Positions 1 through 7,345 of a stretch of 16,831 nucleotides of DNA are shown here, piece by piece (position 1 is the first letter of the stretch; each line of letters opens with the position of its first letter). The notes beneath the pieces were generated by a model. That model was not told the DNA's origin. It ran no database searches and saw nothing but the letters and a program-made list of their open reading frames with translations. The stretch is taken from contig DCGJ01000097.1 in the NCBI GenBank assembly GCA_002315495.1, forward strand, positions 2,279 through 19,109. Reading direction: 5' to 3'. A program made the position numbers and the translations under genes. The stretch comes from Lachnoclostridium sp. UBA1781. Its GTDB lineage: Bacteria > Bacillota > Clostridia > Lachnospirales > Lachnospiraceae.

Positions 1-31
1 ATAAAAAAAAGACCTCTTCCATAGCCGTTAT

Positions 32-61
32 ACTATAGCATAGCCTTTTCTCATTCGTCAA
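32..61 (-). promoter_or_regulatory. Sigma-A-type promoter firing out of the left edge
   Basis: On the minus strand, TTGACG (56-61) and TATAGT (32-37) are separated by 18 bases, close to the consensus. Transcription would begin near position 25 and run leftwards, so it would serve a gene outside the window. It lies beyond the probable xylanase terminator, which fits a separate transcription unit. Confidence 0.5.
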
Positions 62-114
62 CAACTTTTTTTCAAATTCATTTTCTTTCCAAAAGAGCCG
101 CATTTTCCTATTAG

Positions 115-156
115 AAAACGCGGTCCGAAAGCTCCCACTTCCGAACCGCATCATTT
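115..156 (-). terminator. Probable terminator of the xylanase gene
   Basis: An imperfect hairpin with outer arms 120-124 and 145-149 (GCGGT/ACCGC) continues after one mismatch with two further pairs. On the minus strand it is followed by a short TTTT run. It begins about 20 bases beyond the xylanase stop codon. The stem is imperfect and the T-run short, so this is a moderate call. Confidence 0.5.
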
Positions 157-170
157 TTTGAAAATGCTCC

Positions 171-1466
171 TTAGCCCTTCGTAATCTCCATCAGTGCATT
201 GTACGCCGGCTTTGGCAACATGATGTTGTCAAACAGCGTCGGCACCTGGGAAGAACGCCAGGAAATCTTGTCGTAGAGACCCCAAATAGTTACGCTTGTG
301 CAATCCACCGTACCGTCGCGATCCCAATCAACAACCTGCTTCATAATATCGCCGTACATCTGTCCCTGAACATTCAGGCCCTTTTCGGTCTTATTATCGG
401 TAGTAATGTCCATCTCGGTAATCTGTACTTCGACGCCAAATGCGGCAAACATCTTCATGGTAGCCGTGTAAAGTCCAACGGACGGATATCCCACATCCAG
501 ATGGCTCTGCATACCAACGCCGTCAATCAGACCCTTCTCTGCCAAATCCTTTACAACGGAAAGCAAGGTCGTGCGCTTGTTACCAACATAGCAGTTGTAG
601 TCATTGATGAAAAGCTTGATGTCGCCACAATATTTTCTTGCGAAGGTAAATGCCTGCTCGATGTAGTCATCGCCAATGGTCTGCTTCCACAGGCAGTCGC
701 GAAGTCCACCCTCATCGGCAATTACTTCGTTACATACGTCCCACGCATAGAACATATCCGGGTAGTTTTCCTGAACATACTCGAACTCCTGGCGGATAAT
801 GCTCTCCATACGCTCCAGCATGACTTCTCTGGAAACCAGACTCTTCGATGTGTCGAAATCCTCATAGAAGATCCAGTTTGGGGTCTGGGAGTACCAAACC
901 ATCGTGTGACCACGCATCTTCAGATTGTGGTCCTTTGCCCAGTTTAACATCGATACCGTGTCGTTCGGGAACTTCACGGTAATTTCGCCGTTAAGCTTGC
1001 TGGCGGTTTTGTCCAACAGATGGTCCGGCTTCATTTCGTTCTCACAGGTCACACTGTTAAACTGTTCTACAATTACCTTGGTCGCAGTCTCATTCTGTGT
1101 CAGGCTATAGCTCACACAGGTTCCTACGTAAAAGTCATCTGCGAAGTTCTCGCAGAGACGAGTGCCGAAAATGCTCTCGCACGCATTTACCGGGTACAAG
1201 GTATCCACGTCCTCGCCGCCGGTCGTCACTGTCTCGCTTCCGGTCTGGCTTCCGGTCTCGGTACCGGTTTCAGGAGCCGCTCCGGTATTCGTGGCAACAT
1301 CCGTGTTCGGTTTGTTGTCCACTACCGCTTCGGTTGGAGTTGGGCTCAGGGTCGACTCACTGTTCTTTGTACATCCTACAAATGCGAACATGTCGACAGC
1401 AAGCATTGCAACCCCAATCAGGATGCATAAAATCTTTGCGAGATTTCCTTTGTTTTTTGTGTTCAT
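171..1466 (-). CDS. GH10 endo-beta-1,4-xylanase, secreted lipoprotein
   Basis: Glycoside hydrolase family 10 endoxylanase, which cleaves internal beta-1,4 bonds of xylan with retention of configuration. The start at 1466 is chosen because GGAGGG (1475-1480) lies 8 bases upstream; an in-frame ATG at 1493 lacks such a site. The protein is 431 residues. A lysine-rich N-terminus and hydrophobic stretch end in a lipobox-like FVGC, giving a probable lipidated Cys32 and surface anchoring. A low-complexity Thr/Glu/Gly/Ser linker covers about residues 38-85, then a single catalytic domain runs to the end. The family acid/base appears as WDVCNE (Glu247) and the nucleophile as ITEMD (Glu351); the RGHTMVW, GVGMQSHL and TIWG motifs are also present. 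No carbohydrate-binding module is seen. Residues 380-391 resemble a dockerin calcium loop. The gene is divergent from the sensor/EAL gene; I found no convincing promoter for it. Confidence 0.93.
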   Translation of the reverse strand: MNTKNKGNLAKILCILIGVAMLAVDMFAFVGCTKNSESTLSPTPTEAVVDNKPNTDVATNTGAAPETGTETGSQTGSETVTTGGEDVDTLYPVNACESIFGTRLCENFADDFYVGTCVSYSLTQNETATKVIVEQFNSVTCENEMKPDHLLDKTASKLNGEITVKFPNDTVSMLNWAKDHNLKMRGHTMVWYSQTPNWIFYEDFDTSKSLVSREVMLERMESIIRQEFEYVQENYPDMFYAWDVCNEVIADEGGLRDCLWKQTIGDDYIEQAFTFARKYCGDIKLFINDYNCYVGNKRTTLLSVVKDLAEKGLIDGVGMQSHLDVGYPSVGLYTATMKMFAAFGVEVQITEMDITTDNKTEKGLNVQGQMYGDIMKQVVDWDRDGTVDCTSVTIWGLYDKISWRSSQVPTLFDNIMLPKPAYNALMEITKG

Positions 1467-1666
1467 AAAATAAACCCTCCGTTTAAAACACAAGTATCTG
1501 TATCAACGTGAAGTGTAGCACAGGAAAATGCAGGATTCCAGTAGTTTTGCTCCGACTTCACAATTAGGATAGAAAAACACATCTTGCAAACGACAAATAC
1601 CACGACTTCTCGATATGCATTTTGCTGTTTTTTATTGTTTCTTCGATGTTCAACCAAAGTGTCGTG

Positions 1667-1695
1667 TTGCGAGGCATTTTTCTTCTTTGTATAAT
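1667..1695 (+). promoter_or_regulatory. Promoter of the sensor/EAL gene
   Basis: TTGCGA (1667-1672) and a perfect TATAAT (1690-1695) are separated by 17 bases. The predicted start near 1702 gives a leader of about 70 bases containing a dyad at 1703-1730. The gene's ribosome binding site AAAGGAG (1758-1764) lies 8 bases before its ATG. Confidence 0.75.
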
Positions 1696-1702
1696 AAGAT
1701 AT

Positions 1703-1730
1703 GGAGAGGCATGCCAATTTGCGTCTCTCC
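1703..1730 (+). promoter_or_regulatory. Dyad at the predicted transcription start (operator or leader hairpin)
   Basis: GGAGAG (1703-1708) and CTCTCC (1725-1730) are exact inverted repeats, extendable by one G-T pair. The perfect palindrome GGCATGCC (1708-1715) lies inside the same stretch. Because it begins at the predicted +1, it could be a repressor operator or a 5'-terminal RNA hairpin. No regulator can be named from sequence alone. Confidence 0.3.
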
Positions 1731-1772
1731 GCCACATGACACTATGATAATAAATGGAAAGGAGATTCCGGA

Positions 1773-4700
1773 ATGAGCCAGCGTAAAAAGATTATTGCGG
1801 TTTGTATGACGAAGCCGCAGGATTATTCCCATTCTCTCTATTTGCAGTGCCTGCATAAGCAGGCCATTAAAAACGATTTCAAGCTGATTGTGTTTTCCAG
1901 CTTTGTAGATTTCTTTAACAACGACTTTTATGACCAGGGCGAAGCAAGCATTTTCGGCTTGATTAATTTCGATGTCATCGATGCCCTGATTGTTCAGTTG
2001 GAAAGTTTCCAGAACAAGTCCTGTATTACACCAACCATCGAGGAGGCCAAAAAGCGTGGTCTTCCGGTTCTTTGTGTCAACGAAGTAATGGATGGCTGCT
2101 ATTCTCTGATTCCTGATTTTTCTTCTGCCTATCGAAGCATCGTGAATCATGTCATCCAGGATCACGAGGTGACCGATTCCTTCTTCATCGCGGGCCGCAA
2201 GGGAGACCGCGATTCGGAAGCGCGTCTCACCATCTATAAGAGCGTTCTGGAAGATAACGATTTGCCGTTTTCCGACAATCAGGTGGATTACGGCGACTAT
2301 TGGGAGCTTCCGACAATTAATATCGTTACTCGCCTTCATAACGAAGGTCGTATTCCGAGGGCCATTTTCTGCGCGAACGACTATATGGCACTGGCTGCCA
2401 TCGAGAAGCTGCAGGAGCTCGGTTATCGGGTTCCGGAGGACGTTATCGTCACCGGTTTCGATGGGGTTGCCGCCGGCACCTACTCCGACATTTCCCTGAC
2501 CACCTGCTCTGAGAACCAGTCCTCTCTGGCCGATTTGAGTATTGCAATCATTAAGCGTGCCATGACGGGTAAGCTTCCGACGGACGTTTTCCGAAACTCT
2601 TACTCCGCACGTTTTTCCTGCTCGTGCGGCTGTATGTCCACCATTCAGCCTCCGAGTTCAAATCACATTGCGAGATTGCACCACAGCATTGATGTCGCAT
2701 ATCTCCATGAGGATTTGATGTATAACTGGATTAACCGCGTCTGCGAGATGCCGGATGTTTACGCCTTCATGAACGGCGTTGCTAACGTTTTGATGCGTGA
2801 CTCCTGCCTCTGTCTGAACGAAGATCTGGGGCATCAGATTCAGGAGCATCGTGCCGAGTCGGATTGCATTTCCGACAACGTGGAGCTTCTGTTCTCTACC
2901 AGCATCGACATTCAGAAGCTGCCGAGCACTCCGACCATGCGAAAGAAGCAGATGATTCCGTCCTTCGATGCATGGCTCGAGGACGACTGCATGTCCGTAT
3001 GCTGCTCGCTCCATTCCGACAACCTGGTCTGCGGTTACTACACGGTATCAACCAACGACATCGCAGCCGATATCCAAAGCATCAAGCGTGTGTCCAAGAC
3101 ACTTAATATTGCGGTGGGCATTTTGATTCGTCGTATGCATCAGATTTCCATGATTCGTAACATTGAAAATGCTGCATTTATCGACGTTCTCTCCGGTCTC
3201 TCCAATCTGACCGGCGTAAATCAGTGGTTTGAAAGCTTCGCAAAGAAACCGTCCAACCACAACAAGACTCTGGCAATTTCCGTATACGCACTTCCGAAGT
3301 ACAGTTATATTATGGAAAACTTCGGTATCTATGAACTCGAGGAAGTAATTCATTATGTGGCAAATGCGCTTGTGAAGGCCAACACGCCTTCCACCCACAT
3401 TTCCCGTATCGCAGACGATGAATTCCTGCTGATTGACGTACTGGATGATTCTGCTGCCGTCGATGGCACCATCAACCACGCGACCTCGACCTTCTACGGG
3501 CAGATTGAGGAATTCAATCAGAACAATGCAAAAGATTATTATATTGAAGTAAATGCGGGCTGTGCCGTTATTCCGGCCGGTTGGAACGATACCTTGGAGA
3601 ACTTCATTCGTCAGGCACTCGGCGAGATGTACCAGAATCGACTCGCCTCCAATCCGGGCGAGATTATCAAGGAAGTCAATTCTCCTCGCGACTTCTATGG
3701 TTCCTTCAATCTTCTGCTGGACAAGAACCTGTTCGTGTACCATTTCCAGCCGATTGTAGATGCCAAGACCGGTGCCATCTTTGCGTATGAGGCTCTGATG
3801 AGAACGACCGGCGGTGTCAATATGTCCCCACTGGATGTACTCGCCACAGCGAAGGAATATAAGCGACTGTACGATATCGAGAAAGCAACTCTGTTCAATG
3901 TTATGAATCGCTACATTCGGGATTATAAAGAATTCGGCGGATGTAAGATCTTCATCAATACGATTCCGGGGCATTTCCTGAATGACGAGGATTGTAACAA
4001 ACTGCACGAACAATTTGAGAGCTATCTGGACTGCTTTGTCTACGAATTGACCGAGCAGGATTCCGTCACCGAGGAGGAGCTAAACTCCATCAAACGTCTC
4101 GGAAAGAATGGTTCCTCTGCGATGATTGCCATCGATGATTACGGCACCGGACATTCCAACATTGTAAACCTGCTTCGCTACAGTCCTTCCATAATAAAGA
4201 TTGACCGTTATCTGATTTCTGATTTGGACAAAGACCCGAATAAGCAGATGTTCGTTCGTAACACCATCGAGTTTGGCCGAATGAACAACATTAAGGTTCT
4301 GGCCGAGGGCGTTGAAACCTTCGAGGAAATGAAGACGGTTATCGACTTTGGTGTAAATTACATTCAGGGTTACTACACTGCAAAGCCACAGGAGAAGCCG
4401 GTGGTTTCCATTAACCCTCGTATTCAGAACGAGATTATCGCGGAAAATATCCGCCTCCGCGTCAGCGATTCCGAGCCTCGTGTTTATCATCCGGAGCCTC
4501 GTGAGGAAATGGACGTTATGTCGCTTTTCATCCGTGATTACGGCACCATTTCCCTTCCAACGGGTGAGTACACGCTGAAGGGCTGCAAGGACAAGCTGGT
4601 GGCGATGAACATTTGCATTGAGCAGGACGCAGAGGTTACCCTGCATCTTGAAAATGTGTACATTGAGTCCCGCACGTTGCTTCCATGTATCGATTTACGT

Positions 4701-5687
4701 CTGTCGAGCAAATTGAATCTGGTTCTTCATGGCAAGAATCATTTTGAGCATGTTGGTATTCACGTTCCGGAAAGCGCCTCTCTGCACGTTACCGGCGATG
4801 GCAATCTGTATCTGAATCACGATCGAAATTACAGTACCGGTATCGGTGCCAATTTTGAGGAGCCTTGCGGCGAGATGATTTTCGATATTACGGGAACGTT
4901 GGAAGTTGTATCCAATGGTGACCGAGTTGTCTCCATCGGCGGGCAGGGGACCATCGATGCTCCGATGCAGTTCCGCCGTGGTAACTACAAACTCTCGATA
5001 GGTGGCAATGTGTCCGTTGCCGTCGGAACCTCAACCGGCGATTGCAAGGCCTTGATTTGTGAAGATGTTTCCATGGATATTGATGCACGCGGTCATGATA
5101 TCGTATGTCTCGGTTCTCTCGGTGGCATCGCAGAAATCGAATGTGCAGGCAATATGAAGCTTCGTGCAAATGGCGACCGTGCCGTATGCATCGGAACCCA
5201 TTCTCAGGAAGCGAAACTTCGCTTCTCCGCCGGTTCTGTCACATCCACGATGTTCTGCGAAGTCGGAGCAGGTATCGGTACCATTGAAGGCGTAAGCAAC
5301 ATTTCCATCACAAACGGAAATCTGAATGCCTATGGTGAAGGCAACCGCATTACCGGCTTTGGTGCAACCATTGGATCGGGCAAGACCATAGTAACCGGTG
5401 GTATTCTTCATTCCACGATTTTGGCCGGTCTCGCATTACCGTTTGGTAACGATCATACAGACAATCGGTTCATGGGTGGAAATATCATCATCCCTGACGA
5501 TTTAAGTGTTGAAGCCAAGAACCTGAAGGGTGAGGATCTGTATTGCTACGCGACCAAGGCTCCTTTCTTTGAAGCTGAGGTTTCTACCGCTGACAGTGAC
5601 TACACGTATCTGGCGGAGGGTGATCCTGAAACCATGACCATTCATGCTTATCTTCCGAAGGTTACGATTGACGGGTTGAATGAATAA
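1773..5687 (+). CDS. LacI-like sensor / degenerate GGDEF / EAL / beta-helix fusion protein
   Basis: A 1304-residue protein with no signal peptide or membrane segment, so probably cytosolic. Residues 1-275 resemble the ligand-binding half of LacI/GalR regulators (periplasmic-binding fold; ANDYMALAAI at 201-210, VIVTGFDG at 224-231) without a DNA-binding helix-turn-helix, and are followed by CSCGC (283-287). Residues 300-460 are unassigned. Residues 463-625 form a GGDEF-type domain whose signature reads ADDEF (547-551), so diguanylate cyclase activity is unlikely. Residues 640-880 are an EAL domain with all expected landmarks: EALMR (Glu673), Asn729, Glu758/Glu761, DDYGTG (788-793), Lys809, AEGVE (844-848), Gln865. 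It should hydrolyse c-di-GMP. Residues 915-1235 contain Gly-Asp/Ile-Gly repeats suggesting a parallel beta-helix. Promoter and ribosome binding site are strong. The gene is divergent from the xylanase, which suggests but does not prove that its ligand is a plant polysaccharide breakdown sugar. Confidence 0.88.
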   Translation: MSQRKKIIAVCMTKPQDYSHSLYLQCLHKQAIKNDFKLIVFSSFVDFFNNDFYDQGEASIFGLINFDVIDALIVQLESFQNKSCITPTIEEAKKRGLPVLCVNEVMDGCYSLIPDFSSAYRSIVNHVIQDHEVTDSFFIAGRKGDRDSEARLTIYKSVLEDNDLPFSDNQVDYGDYWELPTINIVTRLHNEGRIPRAIFCANDYMALAAIEKLQELGYRVPEDVIVTGFDGVAAGTYSDISLTTCSENQSSLADLSIAIIKRAMTGKLPTDVFRNSYSARFSCSCGCMSTIQPPSSNHIARLHHSIDVAYLHEDLMYNWINRVCEMPDVYAFMNGVANVLMRDSCLCLNEDLGHQIQEHRAESDCISDNVELLFSTSIDIQKLPSTPTMRKKQMIPSFDAWLEDDCMSVCCSLHSDNLVCGYYTVSTNDIAADIQSIKRVSKTLNIAVGILIRRMHQISMIRNIENAAFIDVLSGLSNLTGVNQWFESFAKKPSNHNKTLAISVYALPKYSYIMENFGIYELEEVIHYVANALVKANTPSTHISRIADDEFLLIDVLDDSAAVDGTINHATSTFYGQIEEFNQNNAKDYYIEVNAGCAVIPAGWNDTLENFIRQALGEMYQNRLASNPGEIIKEVNSPRDFYGSFNLLLDKNLFVYHFQPIVDAKTGAIFAYEALMRTTGGVNMSPLDVLATAKEYKRLYDIEKATLFNVMNRYIRDYKEFGGCKIFINTIPGHFLNDEDCNKLHEQFESYLDCFVYELTEQDSVTEEELNSIKRLGKNGSSAMIAIDDYGTGHSNIVNLLRYSPSIIKIDRYLISDLDKDPNKQMFVRNTIEFGRMNNIKVLAEGVETFEEMKTVIDFGVNYIQGYYTAKPQEKPVVSINPRIQNEIIAENIRLRVSDSEPRVYHPEPREEMDVMSLFIRDYGTISLPTGEYTLKGCKDKLVAMNICIEQDAEVTLHLENVYIESRTLLPCIDLRLSSKLNLVLHGKNHFEHVGIHVPESASLHVTGDGNLYLNHDRNYSTGIGANFEEPCGEMIFDITGTLEVVSNGDRVVSIGGQGTIDAPMQFRRGNYKLSIGGNVSVAVGTSTGDCKALICEDVSMDIDARGHDIVCLGSLGGIAEIECAGNMKLRANGDRAVCIGTHSQEAKLRFSAGSVTSTMFCEVGAGIGTIEGVSNISITNGNLNAYGEGNRITGFGATIGSGKTIVTGGILHSTILAGLALPFGNDHTDNRFMGGNIIIPDDLSVEAKNLKGEDLYCYATKAPFFEAEVSTADSDYTYLAEGDPETMTIHAYLPKVTIDGLNE

Positions 5688-5705
5688 GAACTGAATGAAA
5701 ATAAA

Positions 5706-5739
5706 ACATGCCCTGCCGGCTCGGCAGGGCATGTTTTTT
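5706..5739. terminator. Strong bidirectional terminator
   Basis: ACATGCCCTGCCG (5706-5718) pairs perfectly with 5722-5734 around a 3-base loop. The stem extends with A-T pairs at its base and is followed by a T-run on the plus strand. On the minus strand the hairpin is followed by TTTTATTTTC, so it can stop both the plus-strand sensor/EAL gene and the converging minus-strand ATPase gene, whose stop codon is at 5760. Confidence 0.92.
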
Positions 5740-5759
5740 GCGTTGTCAACGGAATAGGA

Positions 5760-6992
5760 TTATATATAGCTAATCGGTAATGCAATCAAATTCTCTCTTA
5801 AATAGGTCTTCTTATCAACCAAACACAGAATTACTCCCATTCCCCTTTTCTTATCTGTAAGTTTGTCAAGCACTGGATTCGTAGCTCCCATATTAGCTTT
5901 TGGATTTCCTGACATCTTAATTTCAATCGGATAAAGAGTTCCGTTCTCTTCAATTATCAAATCAATTTCATTTTCGTTCGAAACATTCTTATCCTTGCCC
6001 CTATAATAGAAAATATTGAAGTGATAATCCTCTCCTTCATTTGCGTAAGACTTCAATATTTCGGATACAATAAATGTTTCAAACATATTCCCTGCAACAG
6101 CAGAATTTTTAAGCGCATCCGGTGTCAACCATTTCGTCAAATAGCAAGCAAGCCCAGTATCTCTAAAGTAAAGTTTAGGTGTTTTGATTGCTCTGTTCAA
6201 TGCACTCGCACAATAAGGCTGTAACAAAAATACAATTCCTGTTCTTTCTAATACGGAAATCCACTTTTTAATCGTCGGCTCACTAACTCCAATTTCGCTG
6301 GCTATATTTGCGCAATTCAGCATTTCCCCGGTCCTGGCTGCGACCGCGATAAGAAACTTCGTAAATGTAATACTATCCGCCAAAATCAGTTCATTAATGT
6401 CTCTTTCCAAATAAGTTGAAACATAGGAGGAATAAAAATCCTGCCAATCTCTTTCTATATCATACAATTCCGGATAGGAGCCCTTATGAATAATGTCCCA
6501 AATATTGTTATACCCTTGTAGTTCTTTTTCGCGTTCAATGATATAGTCATCTGTTGGAACAAAATGCTTATTGAAATCAATTCGGTGGATTTCCCGTAAC
6601 GATAGTCCACACAATTCGCATACAGACACTCTTCCTGCCAAAGATTCACTCACGCCCTTCATCAACTCCAATTTCTGTGATCCGGACAATATAAATTGTC
6701 CTCTCACATCCGTTTCATCCACTTTCTGTTTGATTTCCTCAAGGACGGTCCCTTCTTTTTGAACCTCATCAATAAACAATGGACAAGGATTATTCAAAAA
6801 GAATAACTTCGGTTCTTCTTTTGCCTGCATTCTGGTTAGTCTATCATCAAAATTTGTCCTGTTATATTCGGGAAACTCATGCCTGATAAGCGTTGATTTT
6901 CCTACTTGCCTTGCTCCTACTACCAATGTGCACTTGCTTGTATTTACCCGTCTTTTTAATATTTCCGAGATTGCTCTTTTTATATATCCCAT
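5760..6992 (-). CDS. AAA ATPase with DUF4143-type C-terminus
   Basis: A 410-residue member of the AAA_14/DUF4143 family, which is widespread and poorly understood in bacteria and archaea. The Walker A motif is GARQVGKST (26-34), Walker B PLFIDEVQ (71-78), and a sensor-1-like LSGSQ lies at 102-106. A winged-helix-like stretch (about 225-255, IASEIGVSEPTIKKWI) follows. The C-terminal part has the EID (342-344) ... EIK (357-359) pattern typical of the PD-(D/E)XK-like fold in this family. Length is normal and the frame is intact. GGAGGGG (6996-7002) lies just upstream of the ATG. The gene stands alone with its own promoter, and is visibly richer in A+T and in AAA/AAT-type codons than its neighbours, which suggests horizontal acquisition. 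Its biological role cannot be stated. Confidence 0.88.
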   Translation of the reverse strand: MGYIKRAISEILKRRVNTSKCTLVVGARQVGKSTLIRHEFPEYNRTNFDDRLTRMQAKEEPKLFFLNNPCPLFIDEVQKEGTVLEEIKQKVDETDVRGQFILSGSQKLELMKGVSESLAGRVSVCELCGLSLREIHRIDFNKHFVPTDDYIIEREKELQGYNNIWDIIHKGSYPELYDIERDWQDFYSSYVSTYLERDINELILADSITFTKFLIAVAARTGEMLNCANIASEIGVSEPTIKKWISVLERTGIVFLLQPYCASALNRAIKTPKLYFRDTGLACYLTKWLTPDALKNSAVAGNMFETFIVSEILKSYANEGEDYHFNIFYYRGKDKNVSNENEIDLIIEENGTLYPIEIKMSGNPKANMGATNPVLDKLTDKKRGMGVILCLVDKKTYLRENLIALPISYI

Positions 6993-7023
6993 GCTCCCCT
7001 CCGACTAATCTAATTTCGATTTT

Positions 7024-7052
7024 ATTATAGTCGCTCATTTGCCATTTTGCAA
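7024..7052 (-). promoter_or_regulatory. Promoter of the AAA ATPase gene
   Basis: On the minus strand, TTGCAA (7047-7052) and a perfect TATAAT (7024-7029) are separated by 17 bases. The transcript would start near 7017, leaving a leader of about 25 bases before the ATG at 6992. The gene therefore appears to be transcribed independently of the tRNA upstream. Confidence 0.75.
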
Positions 7053-7091
7053 GAACAAATAATCAGAATCCATCTCTCGAGCCTTACACAC

Positions 7092-7120
7092 AAAAAAAGC
7101 GACTGGATTACTCCAATCGC
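7092..7120 (-). terminator. Terminator of tRNA-Leu(AAG)
   Basis: On the minus strand, GCGATTGGA and TCCAGTCGC form a 9-base-pair stem including one G-T pair, around a GTAA loop. Seven T residues follow directly. It begins 7 bases after the tRNA 3' end and separates the tRNA transcript from the ATPase gene. Confidence 0.9.
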
Positions 7121-7126
7121 TTCTTC

Positions 7127-7209
7127 TGCGGACTACGGGACTTGAACCCGAACGCGCTTAGCGCACATGATCCTTAGTCATGCCTGTCTGCCAATTCCAG
7201 CAAGTCCGC
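7127..7209 (-). tRNA. tRNA-Leu (anticodon AAG)
   Basis: An 83-base class II tRNA. Acceptor arms GCGGACT and AGTCCGC pair perfectly, followed by discriminator A. The anticodon arm is CATGA-CTAAGGA-TCATG, which places AAG at positions 34-36, with G37. A variable arm (GTGCGCTAAGCGC) and the T-loop GTTCAAGTC are present, as expected for leucine tRNAs. CCA is not encoded. A34 is uncommon in bacterial tRNAs and implies deamination to inosine or restricted decoding of CUU/CUC. The gene has its own promoter and terminator. Confidence 0.95.
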
Positions 7210-7238
7210 ATGTGGTCGCTTTCGCAACTCGCTCGGTT

Positions 7239-7267
7239 ATAATAACACCGAGTGTCCCGTTTGTCAA
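7239..7267 (-). promoter_or_regulatory. Promoter of tRNA-Leu(AAG)
   Basis: On the minus strand, a perfect TTGACA (7262-7267) and TATTAT (7239-7244) are separated by 17 bases. Transcription would start near 7232, about 23 bases before the mature tRNA 5' end. This near-consensus match suits a stable RNA gene. Confidence 0.85.
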
Positions 7268-7292
7268 CAGGTTATTTCAATTTTTTTCGCAC

Positions 7293-7318
7293 AAAAAAAC
7301 AGAGAACCATGTTCTCTG
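7293..7318 (-). terminator. Terminator of tRNA-Leu(CAG)
   Basis: On the minus strand, CAGAGAAC and GTTCTCTG form an 8-base-pair stem with a 3-base loop, followed by seven T residues. It lies about 28 bases after the tRNA 3' end and just upstream of the next tRNA's promoter, so the two tRNAs are separate units. Confidence 0.88.
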
Positions 7319-7345
7319 CTTTTCCTTAGTAATATCTACTTTTCC

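Noticed and set aside
1467..1493. An upstream ATG start for the xylanase at 1493
   Set aside because: The GGAGGG site lies between this ATG and the one at 1466, 8 bases before the latter, and the signal peptide starts naturally at 1466.
1467..1772. A riboswitch or other structured leader between the divergent genes
   Set aside because: Only short dyads are seen. Nothing matched a riboswitch class I can recognise, and the sensor/EAL leader is only about 70 bases long.
3048..4013. A 321-codon minus-strand frame
   Set aside because: It is antisense to the EAL protein gene and gives no recognisable protein. Long shadow frames are common under this codon usage.
5740..7209. Possible integration of the ATPase gene at the 3' end of tRNA-Leu
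   Set aside because: No second copy of the tRNA 3' segment is seen near 5740-5760 and there is no integrase gene, so no attachment-site pair can be supported.
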